NCBI GenBank assembly: GCA_965657545.1
Contig: CBFHOG010000008.1
Location: forward strand, 1 to 64,000
Direction: 5' to 3'
Length of the DNA stretch: 64,000 nt
Source: UBA7446 sp965657545
Lineage (GTDB): Bacteria; Bacteroidota; Bacteroidia; Flavobacteriales; Flavobacteriaceae
This document shows positions 23,958 through 33,386 of the stretch, piece by piece. The notes below the pieces were generated by a model. It made no database searches. It was not told where the DNA came from and saw only the letters and a list, made by a program, of their open reading frames with translations. The translations under genes and the position numbers were made by a program. The first letter of the stretch is position 1, and each line of letters starts with the position of its first letter.

Positions 23958-25401
23958 ATCGATTTTTTAGCATCTGGCGTAAGGTAGGAGATAGTTTTAA
24001 ACCAACTACGCCGCTAGCATAAACCGCAGTAATTACAATCGATTTCAGAATAATTTCCCAAAAAGGATGTGCTTTAAAATGCAAAAATGACCCTCCAAAA
24101 AACACAACAGCTATAAGCAAAAAAGCATAAAGCGTATGTTTTCCATAAGGCTGTGACCCAAAATACGCATATACAAACCCCATACGAATAAAAGCAAATA
24201 AGACCACCAGAACTAATGTGGTACCTGCTGCCCCATTAATGCCATATTTTGGAATAAAGATAATATTCCCAATGACTACAAAAACAGCCATACATATGGT
24301 TAGCAGTAATGCCGTTTGGTATTTTTTAGAATTGATTAGAATGGTTGTGGAAGCTCCCGAACTCATAGAAACGAGTTTGGCGAATGATATCATCAGTACC
24401 ACCCAGATGGCATTTCCGTAGCCCTTATCATTTAATAATTCAAATAGTGAGGATATATTCCCATTTACCAAAAGAAAAAACCATCCCGCTAAAAGCAATA
24501 GGTTTATGGAACTGTCTTTGTAAAGCTTGGAAAGCTGACTTGTATTCTTTTCGTTTAAGGCTTTTGCCACCATTGGATTTAAAATCTGAAACAATGCACG
24601 TCCGGGTACTTCGATTAGCGTAGCCGTGTAAATAGCCACAGCATAAAAGCCTGTTTGGCTAATATCCAAATATTGTGACAACATGGACTTATCGATATCA
24701 ATAATCAAGCTACCAGCAGAAGCCGCTAAAATCAAATACAAACTATAGCGTAAAAGCTCCTTTAGATTTTTAGGTTTTTGAAAGTTAAATTTTGGAAGTT
24801 TAATTCGGAATGCAATGACAACCATTAGTGCCAAACGCAAATAATAAAAGCCAACAAGAAGCCAGAAAAACACATTTAAATTGATTGTGTTTCCTGCATA
24901 AAGCAGTAATAATATCAAAATACTAAGTCGTGGATAAATTTCCTTTAGCGTGTTTCCAAGGACGGATTTAAAATGAACCCTAGCCCAAGAATAAAAAACC
25001 TCAAAATAGGCGGTTGCAAAAGCAACAGCAAAAATCACCCAAGTATAAGTGCCAATAATGGGGTTTTTAACCGACAGTAAAGCAGCAACACTATCGTGAA
25101 AAAAAACAGCGACAAAACCCAAAGGCAACGCAATAAGCAAAGGCAGCAACACCACATAAGACAGAAATCCTTGCTGTTCATTTTCAGGATAACTGCTATG
25201 AAACTTAATGATGGTTTGTGCAACACCAAATCCAATAAGCGGCATCAAAAGGTTAGAAACGGACAACAAAAAAACGACCAATCCCTGTTTCTCAGCGCCA
25301 AAAAAATATGGATATAAAACCAGTGTATTCACAGCACCAATAGCAAAGCCAAGCATAATGCTGACTAAGTTTTTTGTGGATTGTGACGTAAGGTTGTTCA
25401 T
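23941..25401 (-). CDS. Polysaccharide/lipid flippase (MOP superfamily)
   Basis: This 486-residue protein has about 12-14 hydrophobic spans and resembles Wzx-type or MATE-like exporters that flip lipid-linked sugars. The N-terminal 'NLVSIMLGFAIGAVNTLVLYPYFFG' and 'GFGVAQTIIKF' are typical of oligosaccharide flippases. It is the last gene of a leftward operon with a glycosyltransferase (4-bp overlap) and a YfhO-type protein, which supports a role in surface glycan or lipid-sugar assembly. The actual substrate is unknown. Confidence 0.88.
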   Translation of the reverse strand: MNNLTSQSTKNLVSIMLGFAIGAVNTLVLYPYFFGAEKQGLVVFLLSVSNLLMPLIGFGVAQTIIKFHSSYPENEQQGFLSYVVLLPLLIALPLGFVAVFFHDSVAALLSVKNPIIGTYTWVIFAVAFATAYFEVFYSWARVHFKSVLGNTLKEIYPRLSILILLLLYAGNTINLNVFFWLLVGFYYLRLALMVVIAFRIKLPKFNFQKPKNLKELLRYSLYLILAASAGSLIIDIDKSMLSQYLDISQTGFYAVAIYTATLIEVPGRALFQILNPMVAKALNEKNTSQLSKLYKDSSINLLLLAGWFFLLVNGNISSLFELLNDKGYGNAIWVVLMISFAKLVSMSSGASTTILINSKKYQTALLLTICMAVFVVIGNIIFIPKYGINGAAGTTLVLVVLFAFIRMGFVYAYFGSQPYGKHTLYAFLLIAVVFFGGSFLHFKAHPFWEIILKSIVITAVYASGVVGLKLSPTLRQMLKNRFKYFS

Positions 25402-26645
25402 GCTTTTTCAAATAGTAGCGTTAAATACTTTTCTGCAATTTCTTTACGTTGATAGGATTCTATTTTTTCTGTTTGGAATGGAATTTCAATTGCTGTAAAC
25501 CAATGTAGTAAGGTGGATTTTATGCGTTTCTTGTCTTTGAAAGAGGCGTAAACACCCAATTGATGTATGGCAAATAAAGATTCCATATCACTTGGCTTAG
25601 GGCCAATTCCAAGCACGGGACGATTCGCTGCCATATATTCAAATAGTTTTCCGTGGATGATATTGTGTGTTTTTGGCATATCAATTCCCAGCAATAATAA
25701 GGCTTTTGCATGTGGTAAGCGCTTATCCAATTCCATTTTTGATTGATATCCCAAGAATTTAACCCACTTTTCTAAGCCTAATCGATGTACATCTTCTTTG
25801 ACACTTTCAGCAACTTTACCATAAATTTCAAGTGAAAATTGGAGTGCAAAATCATTGTTTTCTTGAGTGAGCTCTGCAATGGCTTCCCATAGTAGTTTAG
25901 GATTCTGCTGTGCTTTTAAACTTCCAGCATAGACCATCGCCACTTTTTCGTCAGAACTATTTACCAATAATTTTTCAAAGCCGTTTGTTAATACCGAAAC
26001 TGCTTTGGCGTGTTTTTCAAACTCTTTTGCTAAAGACGGGGCTGTAACCACTACCCTATCTGCTGTTTTTAAAACACGATCCTGCAACTGAACGTGCTTG
26101 CATTTTGCGCCTTTAGCCATGGGCAAACTCTCGTTTTGGAAAAAACCCACCCATGGATCACGAAAATCGGCAATCCAATGCACATCATATGCCTTTTTTA
26201 TTTTCAATCCAATGAGGTGTATCGAGTGTGGTGGTCCAGATGTGACCAGCACATCAAAGGGTGATTTTGCATGAAATTTTAAAAAAGCTTTGGCAGCTGA
26301 TTTAGACCAAAACACGCGTGCGTCAGGAATAAAGAAATTGGCACGTATATAGCGCATCAAATGGCTTTTTATGCTTTTTTCTTGTGCCACATTTTCCCCA
26401 ATTGCCTTTTTACTTTTTTGTAAAGGTTCCCATCCGTCAACATAAACCACATCAATACTCTTATCCATTTTATGTAACAAGGCTTTATCTGTCTCTGCAA
26501 CACGTGGATTTGAGGGAGTGAACACCGTAATTTTCATCCCCTTTTTGGCAAAGTAATTTGCAAAAAACAACCAACGCTGTACTCCCGAACCTCCTGATGG
26601 TGGCCAATAATAGACGACTAAAGCAATATGTTTGGGATTATCCAA
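25398..26645 (-). CDS. Group 1 (GT4-like) glycosyltransferase
   Basis: This 415-residue protein has the GT-B layout. The N-terminal domain begins 'HIALVVYYWPPSGGSGVQRWLFFANYFAKKG', and the C-terminal nucleotide-sugar domain has 'AMVYAGSLKAQQNPKLLWEAIAEL' and 'KLFEYMAANRPVLGIGPKPSDME'. It overlaps the flippase by 4 bp and the YfhO gene by 8 bp. Together they look like an envelope glycan unit. Donor and acceptor sugars cannot be assigned. Confidence 0.9.
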   Translation of the reverse strand: MDNPKHIALVVYYWPPSGGSGVQRWLFFANYFAKKGMKITVFTPSNPRVAETDKALLHKMDKSIDVVYVDGWEPLQKSKKAIGENVAQEKSIKSHLMRYIRANFFIPDARVFWSKSAAKAFLKFHAKSPFDVLVTSGPPHSIHLIGLKIKKAYDVHWIADFRDPWVGFFQNESLPMAKGAKCKHVQLQDRVLKTADRVVVTAPSLAKEFEKHAKAVSVLTNGFEKLLVNSSDEKVAMVYAGSLKAQQNPKLLWEAIAELTQENNDFALQFSLEIYGKVAESVKEDVHRLGLEKWVKFLGYQSKMELDKRLPHAKALLLLGIDMPKTHNIIHGKLFEYMAANRPVLGIGPKPSDMESLFAIHQLGVYASFKDKKRIKSTLLHWFTAIEIPFQTEKIESYQRKEIAEKYLTLLFEKA

Positions 26646-29028
26646 CGGCTTTATATTTACGAAGAGTCAATCCAATTGTGAGTAAAAAAATCAACCATCC
26701 AGACGCCATAAAAAGTGAACCACGACGAATAACATCAGGCTCAAATTTAAAAATTAGCTCATAAGATCCTGGGGGTATAACAGCGCCCCGTAATAGATAA
26801 TTTACTTTATAATGATGGATGGGCTTGTCATTTAAGTAGGCTTCCCAACCTTTTGGATAATGCATTTCAGAAAATACAGCAAGCCGTTCATGACTTAGTT
26901 TTACATTATATCGCAATACATTATTTCTGTGTTCAATTAATTTTATGAAATCAGAAGGATCAGATTTAAATAAAGTCGCCCCAAGTTCTTGTGAAAGCGC
27001 CTCTGACTTCGGATTAATTTTTCCCAATTGCATCATTTCTTCATTTGCTGAATGCACCGAAATAATTTCATCAACCAGCCAAGCAGCTCCTAATGCTGAT
27101 TTACGTATGGCATAACCATCTTCAAAAGCGTCATCCAAAACATATTTAACATTTAACATATCTAATACAACACTGTCCTCTTGCTGGAGATAAAAATCAT
27201 ATACTTCTTGTAGGGCTGCAGGTTTTGCGCCGTGATAACCTCCAATAGTACGGTGAAAATAAGCGGTTCGCGCGTTAGATACGCCTAATCGGGGTTCAAA
27301 TACACGGTATCGTGAGCTGTCTTTTAAAATTTCTTTGTCATGTATGGTAGGAACAAATGCCTTTTTGTGCTGGTAAGATGACACAAACTGGGCTTCATCA
27401 AAATAGGTGCGGTTTTGCATCCATAAATCGGTAAGTGCCAAAATTATTAAGAGCGACACAAATATTGTTGACGTTATTTTTTTTCGCCAATACAAGAGTA
27501 CAACAACAACCAATATGATAACGAAAACTATAATTTGAATGATATCGCCCAAAAGAAGTGCTGCACGTGCTTCTGTTAGTGGTTTCATTATTTCAGGATA
27601 TTGCGCAAATGGTTCATATGAAGACGTAAAAGAAAAGAACCCTTTTGTACCAGCCACAAAAAACAAAATTAAGGCTATGTAAAAAGATAATACATAAAAA
27701 CATCGAAGCAATTTTTGTCGGGTAATGCCATTGTCATTTAACAAAAACTGTACGCCTAACATCGCTGCAAATGGCACACAAAGCATTATCATAATTTGTG
27801 CTGAACTGACAGCTCTGAACTTATCATATAAGGGCAAATAATCTATAAAAAACTGCGTAAGTTCGGGTACATGTTTCCCCCAAGAAAACAACAATGAAAC
27901 GCCTATTATGGCAAGTAATACGATTCTTGTTTTGATGGTGGTTGTAAGTAGTCCCAGTAAGGCAAAAAACAATACAACAATTCCCAAATAAACTGGTGCT
28001 GCAACTATGGGTTGATCGCCCCAGTAAGGACGTGCGTATCTAAAAATGGTATTCGCTGTTTCAGCATCGAGATTACGAAGAAACTTTACAAAATCACTGT
28101 CCATGGGAAAACTTGCGCTTGAGCTTCCACCCACCACGTTTGGCGCAAAAAACGTTAATGTTTCAAAGACACCATAACTGTATTCTGTAATATAATCAAA
28201 AGACAAGCCTGCTGTAGCTTCTTTGGGTGAGCCATCGGGATTTATTGTAAGTTCTGAGGCACTTCTTGTGCTAAACTTGGTGTATTCCAATGTTGCCAAA
28301 ATACCTTGTGCATTGAGTAAAAGTGCAATTAGCCCAGCTGCAATCAATGAACCCAAAGTTCTTAGCGTTGTTGGAATTCCCTCTTTACGCCACGTCCAAA
28401 CAGTCCAAAATAACACAAAAATACCAGCCATTATGAGGGTGTAATATGTCATTTGGAGGTGGTTGGCGTGTAGTTGTAATGCCAAGCCAAGCAGAAACCA
28501 AACAAAACCCCTTTTCTTTTTATCAATTAAAACTTGAAACAAGCCTAAAAACAACAACGGAGCATAAGCCAGTGCCATGGCTTTGGTGTTATGGCCAACC
28601 ATCAAAATAATGATATAATAGCTTGAAAACCCGTAAGCCAACGATCCAAAAATGGAGGTGGGAATAGAAAACCGTCTGCTTTGGGCAAACAGATAAAAAA
28701 AGAATAGGTACAAAAAAAGCATGTCAGCGGGACGGGGTAAAAAACGAAGAGCGCTATCGATATAGCGCAACACATCAAAAGGATAACGCGGTGTAATTTG
28801 GTAGGTAGGCATTCCCACAAAGGCATTGTCGATCCAATAAGGTTCTTCTTCAAATTCAGCACGATGTTCTAAAACCTGGCGTTGCATTCCTTTAAACTGA
28901 ACAATATCAGATTGAACAAGTGCTTTTCCAGAAAGAACAGGATAAAAATACAATAAAGAAATAGCTGCAAATAAGAATATCACAAGCACGTGAGGCAGCA
29001 AAAAACGGAGCTTAAGAAGTTGCATCAT
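26638..29028 (-). CDS. YfhO-family multi-pass membrane protein
   Basis: This 796-residue protein has about a dozen hydrophobic helices, a short extracytoplasmic loop after the first, and a soluble C-terminal part, as in the YfhO family of GT-C-like membrane glycosyltransferases. Marks are 'YPVLSGKALVQSDIVQFKGMQRQ' after the first span and the ending 'PKGWEAYLNDKPIHHYKVNYLLRGAVIPPGSYELIFKFEP', typical of YfhO. Relatives in Firmicutes modify lipoteichoic acid; here the target must differ. It is the first gene of the leftward envelope operon. Confidence 0.9.
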   Translation of the reverse strand: MMQLLKLRFLLPHVLVIFLFAAISLLYFYPVLSGKALVQSDIVQFKGMQRQVLEHRAEFEEEPYWIDNAFVGMPTYQITPRYPFDVLRYIDSALRFLPRPADMLFLYLFFFYLFAQSRRFSIPTSIFGSLAYGFSSYYIIILMVGHNTKAMALAYAPLLFLGLFQVLIDKKKRGFVWFLLGLALQLHANHLQMTYYTLIMAGIFVLFWTVWTWRKEGIPTTLRTLGSLIAAGLIALLLNAQGILATLEYTKFSTRSASELTINPDGSPKEATAGLSFDYITEYSYGVFETLTFFAPNVVGGSSSASFPMDSDFVKFLRNLDAETANTIFRYARPYWGDQPIVAAPVYLGIVVLFFALLGLLTTTIKTRIVLLAIIGVSLLFSWGKHVPELTQFFIDYLPLYDKFRAVSSAQIMIMLCVPFAAMLGVQFLLNDNGITRQKLLRCFYVLSFYIALILFFVAGTKGFFSFTSSYEPFAQYPEIMKPLTEARAALLLGDIIQIIVFVIILVVVVLLYWRKKITSTIFVSLLIILALTDLWMQNRTYFDEAQFVSSYQHKKAFVPTIHDKEILKDSSRYRVFEPRLGVSNARTAYFHRTIGGYHGAKPAALQEVYDFYLQQEDSVVLDMLNVKYVLDDAFEDGYAIRKSALGAAWLVDEIISVHSANEEMMQLGKINPKSEALSQELGATLFKSDPSDFIKLIEHRNNVLRYNVKLSHERLAVFSEMHYPKGWEAYLNDKPIHHYKVNYLLRGAVIPPGSYELIFKFEPDVIRRGSLFMASGWLIFLLTIGLTLRKYKAVG

Positions 29029-29088
29029 CTTTCAAAAATACAACTCTATACGTAACCAACAGAATTTATAATTCATGTATATTTGAAT

Positions 29089-30180
29089 ATGCACAAGTAT
29101 ATTACACATTTTTGGGCTGCATTACTTGGTATTTTTATGTTGAGTACCTCTCATGCGCAATACACAGAAGTGATCAACAGTAACAGACCCAGTCAATCAA
29201 TGGGCGCATTTAGTGTGGGAAAAAATGTATACCAGTGGGAACAGGGAATTTCACTTAGGCATGGCACTTTTGATTCGTTTTATAATGCATCCTATACCGG
29301 TTTGGGTACGCGAGTACAACTCCGTGTTGGTGTCTTAAAAGAACAATTAGAAGTTCTTGGAACGCTAGATTACCAAATGGATGAACTTGAATATGAAAAT
29401 GCTATTGGTAAAACCACTACCAGCCGTAAAGGAGTTCGCGATTTTTCTGCAGGCGTAAAATATTTGGTTTATGATCCATTTCGCAATACTGAAAAATATA
29501 AACCTAATTTATACAGCTATCATGCAAACAATCGAGTGCGTTGGCGCGATTTGATCCCTGCCGTTTCCATTTATGCAGGGACACAATTTTCAACAGGTGG
29601 AATATATCCCTACCAAGAACCATTTTATTCCCTTTTTGATTTTAATTATCGTCCCATTACAGAACCTACAATTTCTGCATCTGCTATGCTTATTTTACAA
29701 CAACACTTAAAGCCTGGACTTGTTTTGGTGCATAATGTTGGCATGCGATATATAACAGCAGATATCCAACAAAAAAAACTAATAGGAACACTAACGTACA
29801 GCACACGTGAAAAGTGGTCTGTTTTTGGGGAGTATCAAATTGATGACAGTCCATTTTTTCGGGACATAACACTTGGAACAGGAATAGCGTATCTGTTTAC
29901 AGAAAACCTTCAATTAGACCTTGCCGTTCAGCACAGTATGAAAACTACGCCGAAGCTATTGACGGCTGGTATTGGTGTTTCATATCGAATTGATAAACAC
30001 AATATTTGGGCAGGACAACCACAAGATTTGAAAGAAATCAAGCAAGCTCGGAATAATCGGAAAAAAGCATTTAAAGAGGGGAAAGCAGCACGAAAAGCTG
30101 AAAAACGCACCAATAAAGGACTACGTAAATTGGACAAAAAACAAAAGCGCATTGAGCGCAAGTTAAATAAGATGCGATGA
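29089..30180 (+). CDS. Outer-membrane transporter-like beta-barrel protein with basic tail
   Basis: A signal peptide ends near 'STSHAQ'. The rest alternates short strands typical of the 'transporter/MetA-pathway of phenol degradation'-like barrel family of Bacteroidetes (e.g. 'NRPSQSMGAFSVGKNVYQWEQGISL', 'YLFTENLQLDLAVQHSMKTTPKLLTAGIGVSYRI'). The last 45 or so residues are very basic, with repeated K/R, and probably lie outside the barrel. I use ATG 29089 rather than TTG 29083. It overlaps the next gene by 4 bp, so the two are probably coupled. Confidence 0.8.
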   Translation: MHKYITHFWAALLGIFMLSTSHAQYTEVINSNRPSQSMGAFSVGKNVYQWEQGISLRHGTFDSFYNASYTGLGTRVQLRVGVLKEQLEVLGTLDYQMDELEYENAIGKTTTSRKGVRDFSAGVKYLVYDPFRNTEKYKPNLYSYHANNRVRWRDLIPAVSIYAGTQFSTGGIYPYQEPFYSLFDFNYRPITEPTISASAMLILQQHLKPGLVLVHNVGMRYITADIQQKKLIGTLTYSTREKWSVFGEYQIDDSPFFRDITLGTGIAYLFTENLQLDLAVQHSMKTTPKLLTAGIGVSYRIDKHNIWAGQPQDLKEIKQARNNRKKAFKEGKAARKAEKRTNKGLRKLDKKQKRIERKLNKMR

Positions 30181-31307
30181 TAGAGATTATTGAGGTTAAA
30201 AACAGACGACAATACCGCGAGTTTTTTCGTTTTCCCTTTGTGCTCTATCGCAATTGCCCTCAGTGGGTTCCGCCGATAACCAAAGAGGAAGAAGATATTT
30301 TTGATCCCAAAAAAAACAAAGTTTTTAATCATGCTATGGCTCGACTTTTCTTAGCAACCAAAAATGGCAAAACCGTTGGACGTATTGCCGCTATGATAAA
30401 TTGGGTTGAGGTAGAAGAATTAAAAAAGACCAAAGTGCGCTTTGGGTGGTATGATACCATAGATGACATTGAAGTAAGTAAAAAACTCATTGAGGCGGTT
30501 GAGGGTGTCGCCATCGCTGAGGGCATGACTTATATTGAGGGCCCGATGGGGTTTTCCAACATGGACAAAGCTGGACTTTTGGTCAAAGGATTTGAACACA
30601 TGAATACCATGATTACGTGGTATCATCACCCCTATCAAAAAGAACATTTAGAGCAATTAGGGCTTGTGAAACAAAGTGAATGGATTGAGTTTAAAATTGA
30701 TATTTACGATGCCAAAGACGCCCCAGAAAAAGTAAAAAAGTTTGCCCAAGTAATAAAGGAACGATACAAGCTTAAAACCTTAGATTTTAAATCTACAAAA
30801 GAAGTTGAACCCCGCGTAGATGAAATGTTTGATTTACTCAATCAAACCTACAATAAATTACAATCTTTTGTTCCAATTCAGCAACATCAAATTGAGCATT
30901 ACAAAACAAAATACCTTCCATACGTGCATCCTGATTTTATCAAATGTGTAGTCGATGAAAATAATGAAATGATTGGATTTACGATTACGATGCCATCTTT
31001 TACAACAGCATTAAAGAAAATCAACGGAAAAATGTTCCCGTTTGGATTGTATCATTTGTGGCGCGCACAACGCAAAAACAATCGAGCAGCATTTTATCTT
31101 ATAGGCATCAAAGAAAGTTATCAAAACAAAGGGGTTACAGCCATTATCTTTCAAGAAATTCAAGACATGTTTAACCGCCGTGGTATAACTGCCGTTGAAA
31201 CCAATCCAGAATTAGAAGAAAACAAGGCCATTCAAGCCCTTTGGAAAAATTATAAGCACGAATTGCACAAACGTCGTCGCACCTATCGTAAAGAAGTACA
31301 CTTTTGA
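30177..31307 (+). CDS. Acetyltransferase-like (GNAT-superfamily) protein
   Basis: This 376-residue soluble protein has two halves that resemble GNAT folds: 'LFLATKNGKTVGRIAAMINW' (about residues 57-76) and 'CVVDENNEMIGFTITMPSF' (about 258-276), the latter followed by 'FYLIGIKESYQNKGVTAIIFQEI', which looks like an acetyl-CoA-binding loop. Similar conserved proteins are common in Bacteroidetes, but no substrate is known. It overlaps the barrel gene by 4 bp upstream and mnmE by 4 bp downstream. Confidence 0.8.
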   Translation: MIEIIEVKNRRQYREFFRFPFVLYRNCPQWVPPITKEEEDIFDPKKNKVFNHAMARLFLATKNGKTVGRIAAMINWVEVEELKKTKVRFGWYDTIDDIEVSKKLIEAVEGVAIAEGMTYIEGPMGFSNMDKAGLLVKGFEHMNTMITWYHHPYQKEHLEQLGLVKQSEWIEFKIDIYDAKDAPEKVKKFAQVIKERYKLKTLDFKSTKEVEPRVDEMFDLLNQTYNKLQSFVPIQQHQIEHYKTKYLPYVHPDFIKCVVDENNEMIGFTITMPSFTTALKKINGKMFPFGLYHLWRAQRKNNRAAFYLIGIKESYQNKGVTAIIFQEIQDMFNRRGITAVETNPELEENKAIQALWKNYKHELHKRRRTYRKEVHF

Positions 31308-32698
31308 ATATCAACGAAACTATTGTAGCCTTATCTACCGTTCCGGGTGCTGCTGCTATTGCGGTAGTTCGCCTCAGTGGCGATGATGCCATTGCTATTG
31401 CCGATAAATGCTTTCGCTCAAGATTTAATAAAAAACTTACAGCGCAAAGTACGCACAGCGTGCTTCTCGGTGACTTTTACCAAAAGGACACACTACTGGA
31501 CGAAGTATTACTTTCTATTTTTAAAAACCCAAACTCTTATACAGGTGAGGATGTGGTAGAAATTTCATGTCACGGATCGGTTTATGTGCAACAGCAAGTA
31601 TTGCAAACACTACAAGATTTGGGTGCACGATTGGCAGAACCGGGAGAGTTTACACTACGCGCGTTTTTGAATAAAAAAATGGATTTGGCACAAGCAGAAG
31701 CAGTAGCAGACCTCATCGCTTCTGAAAGTGAAGCGGCGCATCATATTGCTGTGCAACACCTTAGAGGTGGCATTAGCAGCAGTTTAGGGGAATTACGTGA
31801 ACGCTTACTTTCATTTGCTTCCCTAATTGAGTTAGAACTCGATTTTAGCGAAGAAGATGTGGCGTTTGCCGATAGAAAGCAACTCAACGAATTGATTAGT
31901 ACCATTAGAGAAACCCTCAAAAATCTATTGGACTCTTTTGCTACTGGGAATGCAGTAAAAAACGGAATTCCTGTTGCTTTGGTGGGAAAACCGAACGCAG
32001 GGAAATCATCGTTGTTAAACGCCTTATTAGACGAAGAGAAAGCCTTGGTTTCGGATATTGAAGGAACTACCAGAGATAGCATTGAGGACACCTTGACTAT
32101 TGGCGGAATTCAGTATAGGTTTATAGATACGGCTGGACTACGCAAAACGGAGGATACGGTAGAAGCCATGGGCGTAAAACGGACGCAAGAAAAAATGGAT
32201 AGCGCGTCCATCATTTTATATGTTGTTGATCCGCAAACCCAAACCGTAACCGAAACAGTAGACGCACTAAAAAGCATGCACCGCAAAGACGCTACCCTAC
32301 TGCTAGTTATCAATAAAAAAGATTTACTCTCTGAAGAAATAATCGAGCATTACAATAAAACGTTAACATCCTTAAATGTGGAAAAACTTGTGTTTGCGAC
32401 CATGTATATAAGTACAAAAAGCAAATCGGATATTGAAGCTTTAAAAACCCATTTCAGCGGACAATTGCAATGGAACACCGGATCTGCACTCATTAGCAAT
32501 CAGCGGCATTGGGCAGCCTTGCAAGCCGCCATGAAAAGCATAAGCGAAGTGGCCCAAGGCATTGAAGAAAACCGCAGCAGCGATTTACTGGCCATTGACA
32601 TTCGACAAACACTACATGAACTTGGAACCATTACGGGTGAAGTTACTACAGATGATATTTTAGGGAATATTTTTGCGAACTTTTGTATTGGTAAGTAA
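31304..32698 (+). CDS. mnmE: tRNA modification GTPase MnmE
   Basis: MnmE works with MnmG to put the 5-carboxymethylaminomethyl group on U34 of several tRNAs. It has an N-terminal folate-binding domain ('DTIVALST' type start, 'GEFTLRAFLNKKMDLAQAEAVADLI'), a G domain with P-loop 'GKPNAGKSS' and 'DTAGLR', and the invariant C-terminal cysteine in 'FCIGK'. At 464 residues it is a normal length. The start is TTG 31304, overlapping the preceding stop by 4 bp. Confidence 0.97.
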   Translation: MNINETIVALSTVPGAAAIAVVRLSGDDAIAIADKCFRSRFNKKLTAQSTHSVLLGDFYQKDTLLDEVLLSIFKNPNSYTGEDVVEISCHGSVYVQQQVLQTLQDLGARLAEPGEFTLRAFLNKKMDLAQAEAVADLIASESEAAHHIAVQHLRGGISSSLGELRERLLSFASLIELELDFSEEDVAFADRKQLNELISTIRETLKNLLDSFATGNAVKNGIPVALVGKPNAGKSSLLNALLDEEKALVSDIEGTTRDSIEDTLTIGGIQYRFIDTAGLRKTEDTVEAMGVKRTQEKMDSASIILYVVDPQTQTVTETVDALKSMHRKDATLLLVINKKDLLSEEIIEHYNKTLTSLNVEKLVFATMYISTKSKSDIEALKTHFSGQLQWNTGSALISNQRHWAALQAAMKSISEVAQGIEENRSSDLLAIDIRQTLHELGTITGEVTTDDILGNIFANFCIGK

Positions 32699-32901
32699 CA
32701 TCGTTGCTATAAATAAACGTTCAATCTAAATTACAGAAAACTAACCTGTAAGGTATTAAAGAATTAACTCCCAAAAAGCGAAAAGGCCAAAAAGAGAGCC
32801 AACCATAGCTATTCAATTTGACCAATTCAATTAGGAGGTGCGAATATATGTTAAATAGTTATGGTTTGGTAAAAAAAAAAAAACGAATTATAGTGGCAGA
32901 A
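32699..32901. other. Intergenic region with a long-stem inverted repeat and poly(A) run
   Basis: This 203-bp region follows mnmE. It contains a 13-bp inverted repeat (32801-32813 with 32854-32866, one G.U-type mismatch) around a 40-base loop. The loop holds a strong Shine-Dalgarno-like TAGGAGGTG (32832-32840) and an ATG at 32848. A run of 13 A follows at 32871-32883. The ATG opens only a 37-codon frame that shadows the gene on the other strand. No known RNA family is recognised. Confidence 0.45.
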
Positions 32902-33093
32902 TTACGCCCTATTTTTCGGTTTTTTATTGGGTATTCTTCCTTGGTTCCCCATGCCGTCTAAGTCTTGTATATCGTAATCCTCTGCCGTATTGCGCTGTTT
33001 TGATTTATATTGGTTTGTAACGATACTAAGAAAAAAATACCCATACACTACCACAATAGCTAATCCGATAAGGAACATTATTTTATTTGTCAT
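32902..33093 (-). CDS. Small single-span membrane protein
   Basis: This 63-residue protein has one hydrophobic span (about residues 5-27) and a polar, charged tail ('QYKSKQRNTAEDYDIQDLDGMG'). It overlaps the upstream gene by 11 bp on the same strand, so both are probably translated together. No family is recognised. Confidence 0.65.
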   Translation of the reverse strand: MTNKIMFLIGLAIVVVYGYFFLSIVTNQYKSKQRNTAEDYDIQDLDGMGNQGRIPNKKPKNRA

Positions 33094-33319
33094 CTCTCCT
33101 GCGTTGTCTTATGGCTATAGCAAAACCCAAAATAGTTATTGGCCAAAGCCCTACGTAAATCCCCTCTAATTCGTTTCCTGTAAACCATAAATATATCGAG
33201 TATAGAAAACTGATAAAAGCCAATACTATGGGGTAATATGTATTTAAAAAATGCTTCACTTTTTGTGTTATTTGAATTTTCAATTTAGTTAAATAAAATA
33301 AAGAATTATATTTTTTCAT
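33083..33319 (-). CDS. Small two-span membrane protein
   Basis: This 78-residue protein has a basic N-terminal stretch and two hydrophobic spans (about residues 28-45 and 52-70), ending 'AIRQRRRDDK'. It is the upstream member of a leftward pair of small membrane proteins. The pair is divergent from an OmpA-like lipoprotein gene. No family or function can be assigned. Confidence 0.65.
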   Translation of the reverse strand: MKKYNSLFYLTKLKIQITQKVKHFLNTYYPIVLAFISFLYSIYLWFTGNELEGIYVGLWPITILGFAIAIRQRRRDDK

Positions 33320-33386
33320 AACATTAACACAAGAAAACAGCTGTTATCAGCGTTTTTCTAGTAATTTTACACTTATAAATAAATTG

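Noticed and set aside
32848..32961. A 37-codon plus-strand frame with a strong Shine-Dalgarno
   Set aside because: Most of it lies antisense to the 63-residue membrane protein gene and contains a poly-Lys run from the A-tract; kept only as a low-interest observation about the hairpin.
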